Shown here piece after piece: positions 26,675 to 35,134 of a stretch of DNA of 64,000 nucleotides. A program made the translations under genes and the position numbers. Within the stretch, counting starts at the first letter, position 1; the number at the start of each line of letters is the position of its first letter. Under the pieces are notes generated by a model. It made no database searches and was not told where the DNA came from. It saw only the letters and a program-made list of their open reading frames with translations. The DNA comes from Gemmatimonadales bacterium (GTDB taxonomy: Bacteria > Gemmatimonadota > Gemmatimonadetes > Gemmatimonadales > JACORV01), in NCBI GenBank assembly GCA_035502185.1, contig DATJUT010000015.1, positions 1 to 64,000 of the forward strand, read 5' to 3'.

Positions 26675-28599
26675 TCACCTGCCGCACGCTGGGGCCGCTC
26701 GCCGTCACGGTGAACGGCGCCGAGCCGCCGCCGGAGCTCCTGTGGCGCAAGCACCTGGCGCTGCTGGTGTACCTGGCCCGCTCGCCGCGTCGCTCCCGCT
26801 CCCGGGAGCACCTGGTCGGGCTGTTGTGGGCGGACAAGCCGGAGACCGCGGCGCGGCACTCGCTGCGCGAGGCCGTGCGCGTGCTGCGCCACTGCGCCGG
26901 GGAGGCGGCCGTCGAGACCTCGGGCGAGCAGGTGCGACTCGCCGAAGGCGTCGCCGAGTTCGACGTGGATCAACTGGCGCTGCTGGCCGCCGAGGGCGAC
27001 TGGGCCAGCGCGGCGACCCTGGTGACCGGCGAGTTCCTCGAGGGCTTCAGCGTGCCCGACGCCCCCGGATTCGACGACTGGCTGGGCGCCGAGCGCACCG
27101 AGTGGCGGCGACGCTCCGTGGACGTCCTGCTGCATCTCACGCGAGCGATCACCCGCGCCGGCCACGCGGCCGACGCGGTGACGCAGGCCCGGCGGGCGCT
27201 CGCGCTGGACGTGCATTCCGAGCCGGCCGCGGCGGCGGCGATGCACGCGCTGGCGCTGGCCGGCGAGCGCACGGCGGCGCTCGAGACGTATCGGGCGTTC
27301 GAGGAGCGCCTGCGGGCGGACCTGAACGCGGCCCCGGGTGATGAGCTGCAGCGGCTGGCCGCGCGCGTGCGGGACCAGCGGGCCTGGCGAGTGCCGGAGA
27401 GCGAGACCGTCCCGGCGATCGGCGCCGAGTCGCGCCGTGCGCCGCTGATCGGTCGCGAGCAGACGCTGGGGGCCGTGCTCGCCGCATGGGAGGAGTGCCG
27501 CACCGGGCCGCACGCCGCGCTGGCCATCGTCGAAGGCGACGCCGGCACGGGACGGACCCGGTTCGTGGAGGAGATCCTGGCGCGCGCGCGGCTCGACGGC
27601 GCCGGCACGACGGCCGCGCGGGCGGTGCCCGCCGACCAGGCCGAGCCCTGGAGTGGAGTGCTCGGCCTGGCGCGCGGCGGCCTGCTGGCGGCACCCGGCG
27701 TGGCCGCCGCGCCCGCCGGCGCGCTCGCGGCGTTCGCGACCCGGCTCGCCGACTGGGGCGACCGCTTCCCCGAGGCGCGGCGGGCGGTTCCCGGAGCGCC
27801 GGGCCAGGCGCTGGCCGAAGTCCTGCGCGCCGCGACCGACGAGCGGCCGGTGCTGCTCGCGCTCGACGACGGACAGTGGAGCGATCGCGAGTCGCTCCTG
27901 GCGCTGGACGGCGCGCTCCGGGATCTCGCCGCGGCGCCGCTGTTCGTCCTCGTGACCACCGTGTCGTTCGCCGGTCGGGAGGAATTGGATCGGCTGTGCG
28001 GGCGGATCGGCCGCGACGTCGCCGGGTCGGCGGTGCGCCTGACGACCCTCGACCGCGACGCGCTGCGGCGGCTCGCGGCGTGGGCCCTCCCCGGCTACGG
28101 CGAGGCCGAGCTCGACCGGGTGGCGCGGCGGATCGCCGCCGACTCCGCGGGCCTGCCCCTGCTCGCGGTCGAGTTGCTCCACGCCGTGGCGCTCGGGCTC
28201 GACCTGCCGGGAGCGGGGGCCGAAGGAGCGTGGCCGGCGGAGCACCGCACGCTGGACCAGACGATGCCCGGCGATCTGCCGGACGCCGTCACCGCCGCCA
28301 TCCGGGTGGGCTTCCGCCGGCTCTCGAAGGACGCGCGGGCGCTCCTCACGGCTGCCTCGGTCCTGGGCGACCGGGCCCCGGCCGTCGCCCTCGGCCGCGC
28401 GACCGGTCTCGACGGCGAGCGGCTGACGGGCGCGCTCGACGAGCTGGAGTGGCAGCGCTGGCTCACGTCGGAACCGCGGGGCTACTCGTTCGTGGCGCGG
28501 GTGGTGCGCGACGTCGTCGCGCGCGAGATGCTCACCGATGGACAACGCCGGCGGCTGCTGGAGGCGGCCGGGCTGAAGGCCCCCGCCGAGGCCGGGTAG
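26671..28599 (+). CDS. SARP/BTAD-type regulator with AAA ATPase domain
   Basis: 642 residues. An OmpR-like winged-helix DNA-binding domain (about 3-95, with WRKHLALLVYLARSP and HLVGLLWADKPETAARHSLREAVRVLR) is followed by a bacterial transcriptional activation domain (about 97-240, DVDQLALLAAEGD ... ERTAALETYRAFEERLRADL) and a STAND/AAA-like ATPase. Its P-loop is EGDAGTGRTR at 288-297, with R295 where lysine is usual; Walker B is LLALDDGQW. It is probably a transcription activator responding to the kinase encoded immediately upstream, to which it is coupled by the GTGA overlap. No C-terminal TPR array is present. Confidence 0.88.
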   Translation: MITCRTLGPLAVTVNGAEPPPELLWRKHLALLVYLARSPRRSRSREHLVGLLWADKPETAARHSLREAVRVLRHCAGEAAVETSGEQVRLAEGVAEFDVDQLALLAAEGDWASAATLVTGEFLEGFSVPDAPGFDDWLGAERTEWRRRSVDVLLHLTRAITRAGHAADAVTQARRALALDVHSEPAAAAAMHALALAGERTAALETYRAFEERLRADLNAAPGDELQRLAARVRDQRAWRVPESETVPAIGAESRRAPLIGREQTLGAVLAAWEECRTGPHAALAIVEGDAGTGRTRFVEEILARARLDGAGTTAARAVPADQAEPWSGVLGLARGGLLAAPGVAAAPAGALAAFATRLADWGDRFPEARRAVPGAPGQALAEVLRAATDERPVLLALDDGQWSDRESLLALDGALRDLAAAPLFVLVTTVSFAGREELDRLCGRIGRDVAGSAVRLTTLDRDALRRLAAWALPGYGEAELDRVARRIAADSAGLPLLAVELLHAVALGLDLPGAGAEGAWPAEHRTLDQTMPGDLPDAVTAAIRVGFRRLSKDARALLTAASVLGDRAPAVALGRATGLDGERLTGALDELEWQRWLTSEPRGYSFVARVVRDVVAREMLTDGQRRRLLEAAGLKAPAEAG

Positions 28600-28624
28600 G
28601 CGCCGGCCGCCGCCGGTACGGGGG

Positions 28625-30949
28625 CTAGGGCAGCTCCCAGCGCCGCAGGAAGGCCCAGGCGTCGGCGTCGATGGCGTCCGACAGCACGAAGTAGTCGTGA
28701 TCGTGACTCGCCAGCTCGACGTAGTGGACCGTGAATCCCCTCGTGCTCAGCAGGTCCCGGGTCCGGCGCACCCGGGCGAGCGGCACCACCTGGTCCAGCT
28801 CGCCGGCGTAGATCGCGACCGGCGTCCGGCGCGAGGCGCGATCCACGATCCAGGTGTAGTCGTCGGCGATGTACATCGCATGCACGGCGATGGCGGCGAA
28901 GTACTGCGATTCGAGCATGCCGGCGTCGTACGCGAGATACCCGCCCATCGAGTGGCCGAACACGTAGACGCGGCGCCGGTCGATGGAAACGCCGCGCCGG
29001 GCGTCCTCGACGATGCAGCGGAAGACCTGCGGGGCGATGGGCTCGAAGCGCGCGGCCATCGGCAACACGGGCGCGATCAGCGTGAGGCCCTCCCGTCGCG
29101 CCAGATCCTTCCAGACGTCCACCATCGATCCCGGCTCCCCGCCGGCACCGTGCAGCAGCAGCAGCGCCGGCCTCGGGCCCTCGTCGAGCGGGCTGAACAG
29201 GATGTACCGGTAGTCGCCCCCGGCGCACCGTACCTGACGCCAGTCCCGGGGCGGGACGGCCGGGGGCGGGGTGGACGGGGCGGCTCGGTACGTCGGCGCC
29301 ACCAGCGCGAGCGCCACGCCGTTCGTCCAGCCGAAGCCGTCCTGGGCAGGATACTCGCCGCCGCCGGCCGCCCGGCCCAGGTCCACGACGTCGTACTTCT
29401 CCATCATCCGGCCGGTCTCGCCGTAGGTGCGTCGGTTCAACGCGAGCCAGCGGGTGCGCACCGTGTCGGCGAGGTCCGCGCGGCCGTAGCGCCGCACGCC
29501 CCGGATCGCCATCCACTCGAGCGGCGCCCACCCGTTCGGCGCATCCCACTGCTGCCCCGACGCGACGAGGGTCGTGACGAGGCCTCCGGGGCGGAGGAAG
29601 TCGCGCTCGAGCCGCGCGGCCACGGCGCGCCCCTGCTCTTCCGTCGCGAGGCCGAAGTACAGCGGCACGGCGGCGGCGAGCGTGGGGCGGTCGCTCACCC
29701 GCTCGCCGGTGCGCCACCGCACGTCGTAGAAGAAGCCGGTCGAGGTGTCGTAGGCCGCAGCGAGCAGCCCGCGCCGGCGCGCCGCCGCGGCCGCCTCGAA
29801 CGTGCGGGCGACCGCGCCGTCGCCCGGGCGTCCCCGGAAGGCCCTCAGCGCGGCGATCAGGCGCTCGGCGTCGTACAGGAGGCTGTTGAGATCCACCGGG
29901 GCGAGCTCGGTCGTCTCCAGCGTGCGCAGGTCCGACGCATCCCGCGTCCAGCGGCTCGAGAAGTCCCAGCCGCTCTCGGCCGTGGCCCGGACGTTCCGGT
30001 AGAATGCCCCGCGCTCCGGCTCCGCCAGCGCTTGCGCGAGCGCGTAGTCGTGCCGGTAGGCCTCCGGCCGCGGTGTGGCCCGATCGTCCCAGTAGCGGTT
30101 CAACATCGCGCCGTCGGGGAGCCGCACGACCCGGCGGCGAGCTTCGCCCGGCGCCAGGCCGCCGGCGCCGTCCATCCAGAAGGCGTGCTCGGCCTCGAGC
30201 GCCGGCAGGTAGGCCAGCGCGTGCGCCGTGTCGGTCGCGGCCGCGTAGAGCCCGACCATGGCGGCGAAGAACGGCGGCTGGCTGCGGCTCAGGTAGTAGG
30301 TGCGGCTGCCGTTCGGTACGTGGCCGAACCGTTCGATGAGGAACGCGAAGTCGTCGAGCAGGTCGCGCACGAGATCCGTGCGGCCGCTGGCCACGAGGCC
30401 GAGCATCGTGAAGTAGGAGTCCCAGTAGTAGACCTCGCGAAAGCGGCCCCCCGGGACGACGTAGGGTTCCGGGAGTGCGATCAGGGAGGAGGGCGCGGCC
30501 GACGAATCGTGCGACGGGCTGCGGGTGAGGTACGGCCACAGGGCGCGCAGGTGCTGCTCCATCGTGGCCGCGGAGTCGGCGCGGTAGGCGGTCGGCGGCG
30601 GCTCGGGCAGCGCGAAGTGCCGCGCGACGAAGCCGGACAAGCTGAACCCGGAGTCGCTGCGCTGGCTCAGGTAGTCGGCGGCGATCTGCGTCGGCGGCTG
30701 GAGGGGCCGGGCGTCCGCGAACGTCTTGGCGTCCTGGAACAGCGGCGCGAGCTGCACGGCCTCGAACAGCGGGCCGAGATCGCGGGCGGGATCGTAGTAG
30801 GCGCCCGGCGCCGGAGCCAGGCGCCCGGCGCCGATGCGGCCGGCTGGCGGGGCGCCGGTCCGACAAGCGCCGGCGCACAGCAGTGCCGCGGCGAACGCCA
30901 GGGTCTGGCGAGGTCTGCAGGTGATCGCTCGTACCGGCTGGCGGCGCAC
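28625..30949 (-). CDS. Secreted trehalase (GH37) fused to alpha/beta-hydrolase
   Basis: About 774 residues from GTG 30949 (an earlier in-frame GTG at 31006 adds 19). Signal sequence with h-region TLAFAAALLCAGA. Residues about 60-530 form a trehalase: signature PGGRFREVYYWDSYFTMLGL at about 166, catalytic-acid region ESGWDFSSRW, signature QWDAPNGWAPLEW, and the general-base Glu in GGGEYPAQDGFGWTNGV. The C-terminal 220 residues are an esterase-like alpha/beta-hydrolase with oxyanion loop LLLHGAGG, nucleophile S667 in GHSMGG, D719 in GELDQVVP and H749 in SHDHDYF. It likely splits periplasmic trehalose; the hydrolase substrate is unknown. Fusion of the two is unusual. It converges on the SARP gene. 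Confidence 0.88.
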   Translation of the reverse strand: MRRQPVRAITCRPRQTLAFAAALLCAGACRTGAPPAGRIGAGRLAPAPGAYYDPARDLGPLFEAVQLAPLFQDAKTFADARPLQPPTQIAADYLSQRSDSGFSLSGFVARHFALPEPPPTAYRADSAATMEQHLRALWPYLTRSPSHDSSAAPSSLIALPEPYVVPGGRFREVYYWDSYFTMLGLVASGRTDLVRDLLDDFAFLIERFGHVPNGSRTYYLSRSQPPFFAAMVGLYAAATDTAHALAYLPALEAEHAFWMDGAGGLAPGEARRRVVRLPDGAMLNRYWDDRATPRPEAYRHDYALAQALAEPERGAFYRNVRATAESGWDFSSRWTRDASDLRTLETTELAPVDLNSLLYDAERLIAALRAFRGRPGDGAVARTFEAAAAARRRGLLAAAYDTSTGFFYDVRWRTGERVSDRPTLAAAVPLYFGLATEEQGRAVAARLERDFLRPGGLVTTLVASGQQWDAPNGWAPLEWMAIRGVRRYGRADLADTVRTRWLALNRRTYGETGRMMEKYDVVDLGRAAGGGEYPAQDGFGWTNGVALALVAPTYRAAPSTPPPAVPPRDWRQVRCAGGDYRYILFSPLDEGPRPALLLLHGAGGEPGSMVDVWKDLARREGLTLIAPVLPMAARFEPIAPQVFRCIVEDARRGVSIDRRRVYVFGHSMGGYLAYDAGMLESQYFAAIAVHAMYIADDYTWIVDRASRRTPVAIYAGELDQVVPLARVRRTRDLLSTRGFTVHYVELASHDHDYFVLSDAIDADAWAFLRRWELP

Positions 30950-31167
30950 GCCTGAAGATGGGCGCCGGGGCGCACGCGACGCCAGGCACCCATCACGCTC
31001 CGGCACGTCCCCAGCACGCAGCGGGTGACGAGGCCGGAAGGTCCGCAGCGACGAGGATCTCCGGCGGAACGTTGCGGGTGACGCACCGGGGTTCCATGAT
31101 ATGGCGTGCCGTGAGCGCTCCGCGGTTCGCTTCCCGCGCCCCCTCGAGCGTGAGTGGTCGCTCGGCC

Positions 31168-32730
31168 ATGCGCCAGCTTCGGATCGGCGTACTCGACATC
31201 GTCGACATCCCCGCCAGGGGCCTGTGGGCTCGCGTGATGAACGCCAACTTCGCGAGCATCATGCCGCAGGTGGTCGCGGCATGGTGCGAACGGGCGGGGC
31301 ACCGGGTTCACTACTGCTGCTACACGGGGTTCGACGACCCGCTGGCGGCGCTGCCCGCGGAGCTGGACCTCGTGTTCATCGGCGCGTTCACGCAGGCGGC
31401 CCACCTCGCCTACGCCATCAGCCACCGCTTCCGGCAGCGCGGCACCGTCACGGTGCTGGGGGGACCGCACGCCCGCTGCTACCCGGAGGACGCGGCCCGC
31501 TTCTTCGACTACGTGCTCGGGTTCACCGATCGCGCCGTCGTGGAGGAGGTCCTGCGAGAATGCGCCCCGCACCGGCCGCTGGGACGCCGGCTCTCCGCTG
31601 CCGCACAGCCGGCGGAGCTGGTGCCGCTCGCGGAGCGCTGGAAGTTCGTCGAGCTCGCGCTCCGCAAGGCCCCGACCATCAAGTTCGTCGGCATGATCGG
31701 GAGCCTGGGGTGTCCCTACAGGTGCAGCTTCTGCATCGACTCTACGGTGGCGTACCAGCCGCTGAGCTTCACGCAGCTCGGGCACGACCTGCGCTTCCTG
31801 CTCGGCAAGATCCCGGAGCCCATCGTCGCGTGGCACGACCCCAACTTCGGCATCCGGTTCGAGCAGTACATGGAGACCATCGAATCGGCGGTCCCGCCCG
31901 GCCGGGTGCGGCACATCGCGGAGAGCAGCCTCTCGCCGCTGTCGGAGCCCCATCTCGAGCGCCTCAGGCGGAACGGCTTTCAGGCGATCCTGCCGGGGAT
32001 CGAGTCCTGGTTCGACATGGGCTCCAAGTCGAAGACGCGGCTCACCGGCATGGAGAAGGTCCGCCGGCTGTCGGAGCACGTGAACACCGTCCTGCGCTAC
32101 GTGCCCTACGTGCGGACCAACTTCGTGCTGGGCCTGGACACAGATCGGGGCGCCGAGCCGTTCGAGCTGACGAAGACCTTCGAGCGGCTCACGCCCGGGG
32201 CGTTTCCCGGCTTCGCGCTCCTCACGGCGTTCGGGCGGGCCGCCCCGCTCAACCTGGCGTACCAGCGCGACGGCCGTGTGCTGCCGTTCCCCTTCCAGTT
32301 CCTGGACAACAACCAGGCGATGAACGTGCGGCCCAAGAACTACGCCTGGCCCGATTTCTACGACCGGGTGCTGGACCTCACCCGCTTCTCCTTCTCGCCG
32401 CGTGCCCTGGCGCGGCGATTCGCGGCCACGCGCGGCATCCCCCGTTGGGTCAACCTGCTGTCGGCGCTCTCCTCGGAGGGGTGGGGGCGGATCCGCTACT
32501 ACGCCACCATCCGGCGGCTCCTCGACGCGGACCGGGAAGTGCGAGGGTTCCTCGAGCAGGACACCGAGCAGCTCCCCGAGTTCTACCAGCAGCGCATCAG
32601 GGAGCAGCTGGGCCCCATCTACGCCCTGCTGCCCGAGGGCGCGCTCACGCATGACCACACGGCCTACCTCAGGACGGAATCAGCGGCCGCCGTGGACACC
32701 GCCCGCGCCGCGCCGGGCAGCCGAAACTGA
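31168..32730 (+). CDS. B12-binding-domain radical SAM protein
   Basis: 520 residues. The N-terminal cobalamin-binding-like Rossmann region (about 1-125) includes VVAAWCERAGHRVHYCCYTG, DLVFIGAFTQAAHLAYAIS and VTVLGGPHARCYPEDAARFFDYVLG. The radical SAM 4Fe-4S motif is GCPYRCSFC (C182, C186, C189). The C-terminal half is the TIM-barrel core and an uncharacterised tail. These proteins methylate or rearrange unactivated carbons; the substrate is unknown. ATG 31168 gives the family's usual start. It is divergent from the trehalase across about 220 bp. A terminator-like hairpin and tRNA-Gln follow. Confidence 0.87.
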   Translation: MRQLRIGVLDIVDIPARGLWARVMNANFASIMPQVVAAWCERAGHRVHYCCYTGFDDPLAALPAELDLVFIGAFTQAAHLAYAISHRFRQRGTVTVLGGPHARCYPEDAARFFDYVLGFTDRAVVEEVLRECAPHRPLGRRLSAAAQPAELVPLAERWKFVELALRKAPTIKFVGMIGSLGCPYRCSFCIDSTVAYQPLSFTQLGHDLRFLLGKIPEPIVAWHDPNFGIRFEQYMETIESAVPPGRVRHIAESSLSPLSEPHLERLRRNGFQAILPGIESWFDMGSKSKTRLTGMEKVRRLSEHVNTVLRYVPYVRTNFVLGLDTDRGAEPFELTKTFERLTPGAFPGFALLTAFGRAAPLNLAYQRDGRVLPFPFQFLDNNQAMNVRPKNYAWPDFYDRVLDLTRFSFSPRALARRFAATRGIPRWVNLLSALSSEGWGRIRYYATIRRLLDADREVRGFLEQDTEQLPEFYQQRIREQLGPIYALLPEGALTHDHTAYLRTESAAAVDTARAAPGSRN

Positions 32731-32806
32731 AGGAGGCAGTGGCGCCAGCGGAGGGGTTCGTCCGAGTGCGGTGGCTCGGCACCACGGCAAACGGACGGCC
32801 AAGAAC

Positions 32807-32828
32807 CCGCCTGCCGCTCGGCAGGCGG
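32807..32828. terminator. Terminator-like hairpin upstream of tRNA-Gln
   Basis: A perfect 9-bp stem CCGCCTGCC/GGCAGGCGG with loop GCTC lies between the radical SAM stop (32730) and the tRNA. No T-tract follows on the plus strand. It probably ends or protects the radical SAM transcript. Confidence 0.5.
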
Positions 32829-32857
32829 AGTCGCTAAGTTAGGGCCTCACAATACGC

Positions 32858-32928
32858 TGGCCCCTCGTCCAAGGGCAGGACTCCGGACTTTGGATCCGGT
32901 AATGAAGGTTCGAATCCTTCGGGGCCAA
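32858..32928 (+). tRNA. tRNA-Gln (anticodon TTG)
   Basis: A cloverleaf can be drawn: acceptor TGGCCCC pairs with GGGGCCA, the anticodon stem is CCGGA/TCCGG (32883-32887 with 32895-32899) enclosing loop CTTTGGA with anticodon TTG at 32890-32892, and the T arm is GAAGG-TTCGAAT-CCTTC. The discriminator base is A. CCA is not encoded beyond the first bases. Its 3' part (32886-32928) recurs at 35394-35436 with two changes. Confidence 0.95.
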
Positions 32929-32955
32929 TTGGAGTTGCACCCCTTCCCTCCTCCC

Positions 32956-32979
32956 GTGGGTCAGTTCGTGGGTCAGTTC
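32956..32979. repeat. Tandem 12-mer GTGGGTCAGTTC x2
   Basis: Two exact adjacent copies of GTGGGTCAGTTC, 28 bp after the tRNA-Gln. A degenerate pair (GTGGGCAGTTC, GCGGGTCAGTT) occurs at 35256-35277 near the truncated tRNA copy. They may derive from the 3' end of a lost integrase gene on the minus strand. Confidence 0.8.
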
Positions 32980-33084
32980 GCGGTACACGTTCGTCCCCAT
33001 CAGCGCGCCGCTCGCGCCGGGGCGTCGTGCATGACCACGGCGGCGCCCGTCTCGGGGACGCAAACAACATCATAGGGAGGTCGC

Positions 33085-33360
33085 ATGAAGCTCTCGGTGA
33101 AGGGCATGGCGTGGACTGGGGCGGTGCTGTGGGGGGGATGCCTGTTCCTCATGGGGATTCTGAATCTGGCGTTCCCGAAGTACGGGGTCGCGATGCTCGA
33201 CATGGTGCGGTCCGTCTATCCGGGCTACGGGGCCATGTCGGGATTCGCAGGGGTGATTGTCGGTACGCTGTACGCTCTGGTGGACGGCGCGGTCTGCGGC
33301 GCCCTCCTCGCGTGGCTCTACAACCGGTTCGCCAAGCCGGGCGCCTCAGCATCGGCGTAG
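33085..33360 (+). CDS. Small two-helix membrane protein (holin/DUF5676-like)
   Basis: 91 residues after a strong ribosome-binding site (GGGAGG, 5 nt before ATG). Two membrane helices: about 9-29 (TGAVLWGGCLFLMGILNLAF) and 52-78 (FAGVIVGTLYALVDGAVCGALLAWLY), with YPGYG between them. The pattern matches small proteins annotated as bacteriophage holin or DUF5676; no lysis genes are present, so a phage role is not supported. Base composition is somewhat less GC-rich than in its neighbours. It lies inside the tRNA-Gln-bracketed segment. Confidence 0.72.
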   Translation: MKLSVKGMAWTGAVLWGGCLFLMGILNLAFPKYGVAMLDMVRSVYPGYGAMSGFAGVIVGTLYALVDGAVCGALLAWLYNRFAKPGASASA

Positions 33361-33448
33361 CGGCGACCGGTAGCCCGGCGCCGGGAGGACCATGAGCCGC
33401 GTGCTCTGACCGTACGCCGAGGTGTGCCCACGGGCGCTGCCCCGTGAC

Positions 33449-35134
33449 CTACCAGCTGTCTACGTGCTCCTTGAGGTGCTCGAGGCTCTGCGGCGTCGTC
33501 ACCAGAATGAGCCGGTCGCCGGCTTCCAACACGGTGTCCGGCCGGACACCGATCATGTGCTCGCCGCGGATGATCGAGATGACGCGCGTGTCTCCGCTCA
33601 GCGCGCCGCCCTGGCTCACGGTCTGGTGCACCATGGAGCTGCCGACCTTGAGGACACCCACCGTTAGGCGCCGGTCGTCGGGCAGCTCGACCGGGGTGCC
33701 GGACCTCAGGAGCGTGAGCAGGTCGAGCCGGCCCTGGAGCGGCCCCGACAGCTGTCGCTGCTCGAGGATGCGGAGCGCGATCTCCAGGTGCTCGGTGTGG
33801 TGGACCGGAGAATCCGTGCGTCGCGGGACCTGGGCCTCGTACAGGCTCCGGTACTTGAGTGTGCGCGACACACGCACCTGGATCAGGTAACTGAGCATCA
33901 CCGCGAGCGCAGCCGGCACCAGCAGGGCATAGCCGCCGGTCATCTCCGTCACCATCATCATCGTGGCCAGTGGCACGCGCGCGGAGCCCGCGAACACGGC
34001 GGCCATCCCCACGATGACGAACGGCGCCGGCGGCAGGTGAAGGACCGCCGCCAGGAATCCGCCCAGCATGGCCCCGATGAACAGGCTCGGGGCGAACACA
34101 CCGCCCGAGCCGCCCGACGCGATCGTCAGACTCATCGCGAGGATCTGCGCGAACACGAGGACCAGCAGCGTCCCCGCCGCCAACTGGCCGTCAATGGCGG
34201 CCTGCATCCACCCGTAGCCCCCGGCCATCACTTGCGGCACGACGAGCGCCATCAGCCCCACCGCGAGCCCGCCCAGCGCGGGCTTGAGCCAGGCGCGTAG
34301 CGGCAACCGATGGAACACGTCGCGCACGCCGTAGAAGACCATCGGTTCGAGGGTCGCCGCCAGCCCGGCGCCGATCCCCAGCACCACGAACCATCCGTAA
34401 TCGAGCGTGTGGGGCAGCGCGAGGTCGGCGGGAACGCGGAACAGCGGCTGCCACCCGGCGAAGAAACCGTTGACCGCGTAGGCGACGACCGACGAGAGGA
34501 TCGTGTAGAGCAGCGCGTCCGACTCGAACTCCACATCGGAGTAGAGCACCTCCACCGCGAACAGGGCCGTCCCGATGGGTGAGCGAAAGATGGCTGACAG
34601 GCCCGCCGCCATGCCGATCAGCATGAGGAGCCGGCGCTCCCGCTCCCCGGATCCCGCGAAGGAGGCGTACGCCGAGGCAATCGCGGAGGAGATCAGGGCA
34701 ACGGGCCCCTCACGTCCAGCGGCACCACCCGAGCCGATCGTGATCGCCGACGCCACGGCCTTGATCGGCGCGACCCGCGCGCGGACGGCACCACCGGCGC
34801 GATGGAACGCCTTGATGGCGGCGTCGGTGCCGTGTCCCTCCGCCTCCGGCGCCCATCGGGTCACCATCCACCCCACCAGCAGACCGCCCAAGGTGGTGGC
34901 GACCGGCACGAGCCACAGGCCATGCGAGCCGACGATCGCGTGCGGCAGGCCCCCCTCGTTCGGGAGCCCCGGCGGACGGTAACCGGCGATTTGTCCGAGA
35001 AAGAACCAGTTGGCGAAACGCAGCAGCAGATTGAAGACTTGCGCGGCCGCCGCCCCCGCGACGCCCAAGAGCAGCGTCTCGAGGATCAGCCGACGTTGGG
35101 CAGGCTCGGCGGAGGCCGCGTCGGAACTAGCCAA
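33449..35134 (-). CDS. ClC-family chloride channel with C-terminal RCK/TrkA-C domain
   Basis: 561 residues from a TTG start at 35134. ClC selectivity-filter motifs are present: GSGGAAGREGP at 134-144 with gating Glu E142 and GSGGVFAPSLFIGAML near 345. About ten membrane helices are visible. After the membrane part comes a linker with KYRSLYEAQVPRRTDS and a C-terminal TrkA-C/RCK_C domain (about 475-561, including VGVLKVGSSMV and LEAGDRLILVTTP), which probably binds a regulatory ligand; ClC proteins usually carry CBS domains instead. E142 fits either a channel or an H+/Cl- antiporter. It lies within the tRNA-Gln-bracketed segment. Confidence 0.9.
   Translation of the reverse strand: MASSDAASAEPAQRRLILETLLLGVAGAAAAQVFNLLLRFANWFFLGQIAGYRPPGLPNEGGLPHAIVGSHGLWLVPVATTLGGLLVGWMVTRWAPEAEGHGTDAAIKAFHRAGGAVRARVAPIKAVASAITIGSGGAAGREGPVALISSAIASAYASFAGSGERERRLLMLIGMAAGLSAIFRSPIGTALFAVEVLYSDVEFESDALLYTILSSVVAYAVNGFFAGWQPLFRVPADLALPHTLDYGWFVVLGIGAGLAATLEPMVFYGVRDVFHRLPLRAWLKPALGGLAVGLMALVVPQVMAGGYGWMQAAIDGQLAAGTLLVLVFAQILAMSLTIASGGSGGVFAPSLFIGAMLGGFLAAVLHLPPAPFVIVGMAAVFAGSARVPLATMMMVTEMTGGYALLVPAALAVMLSYLIQVRVSRTLKYRSLYEAQVPRRTDSPVHHTEHLEIALRILEQRQLSGPLQGRLDLLTLLRSGTPVELPDDRRLTVGVLKVGSSMVHQTVSQGGALSGDTRVISIIRGEHMIGVRPDTVLEAGDRLILVTTPQSLEHLKEHVDSW

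Noticed and set aside
30950-31167. Cobalamin riboswitch upstream of the radical SAM gene
   Set aside because: I could not find the conserved B12-box or a coherent fold in this short gap.
32834-33073. Minus-strand frames across tRNA-Gln reading APKDSNLHYRIQSPES and similar
   Set aside because: This is a well-known artefact of translating through tRNA genes; only the RELTHELTH part was kept as a possible integrase tail.
33085-33360. Phage lysis cassette
   Set aside because: The small protein resembles holin-like families but no endolysin or phage gene is near.
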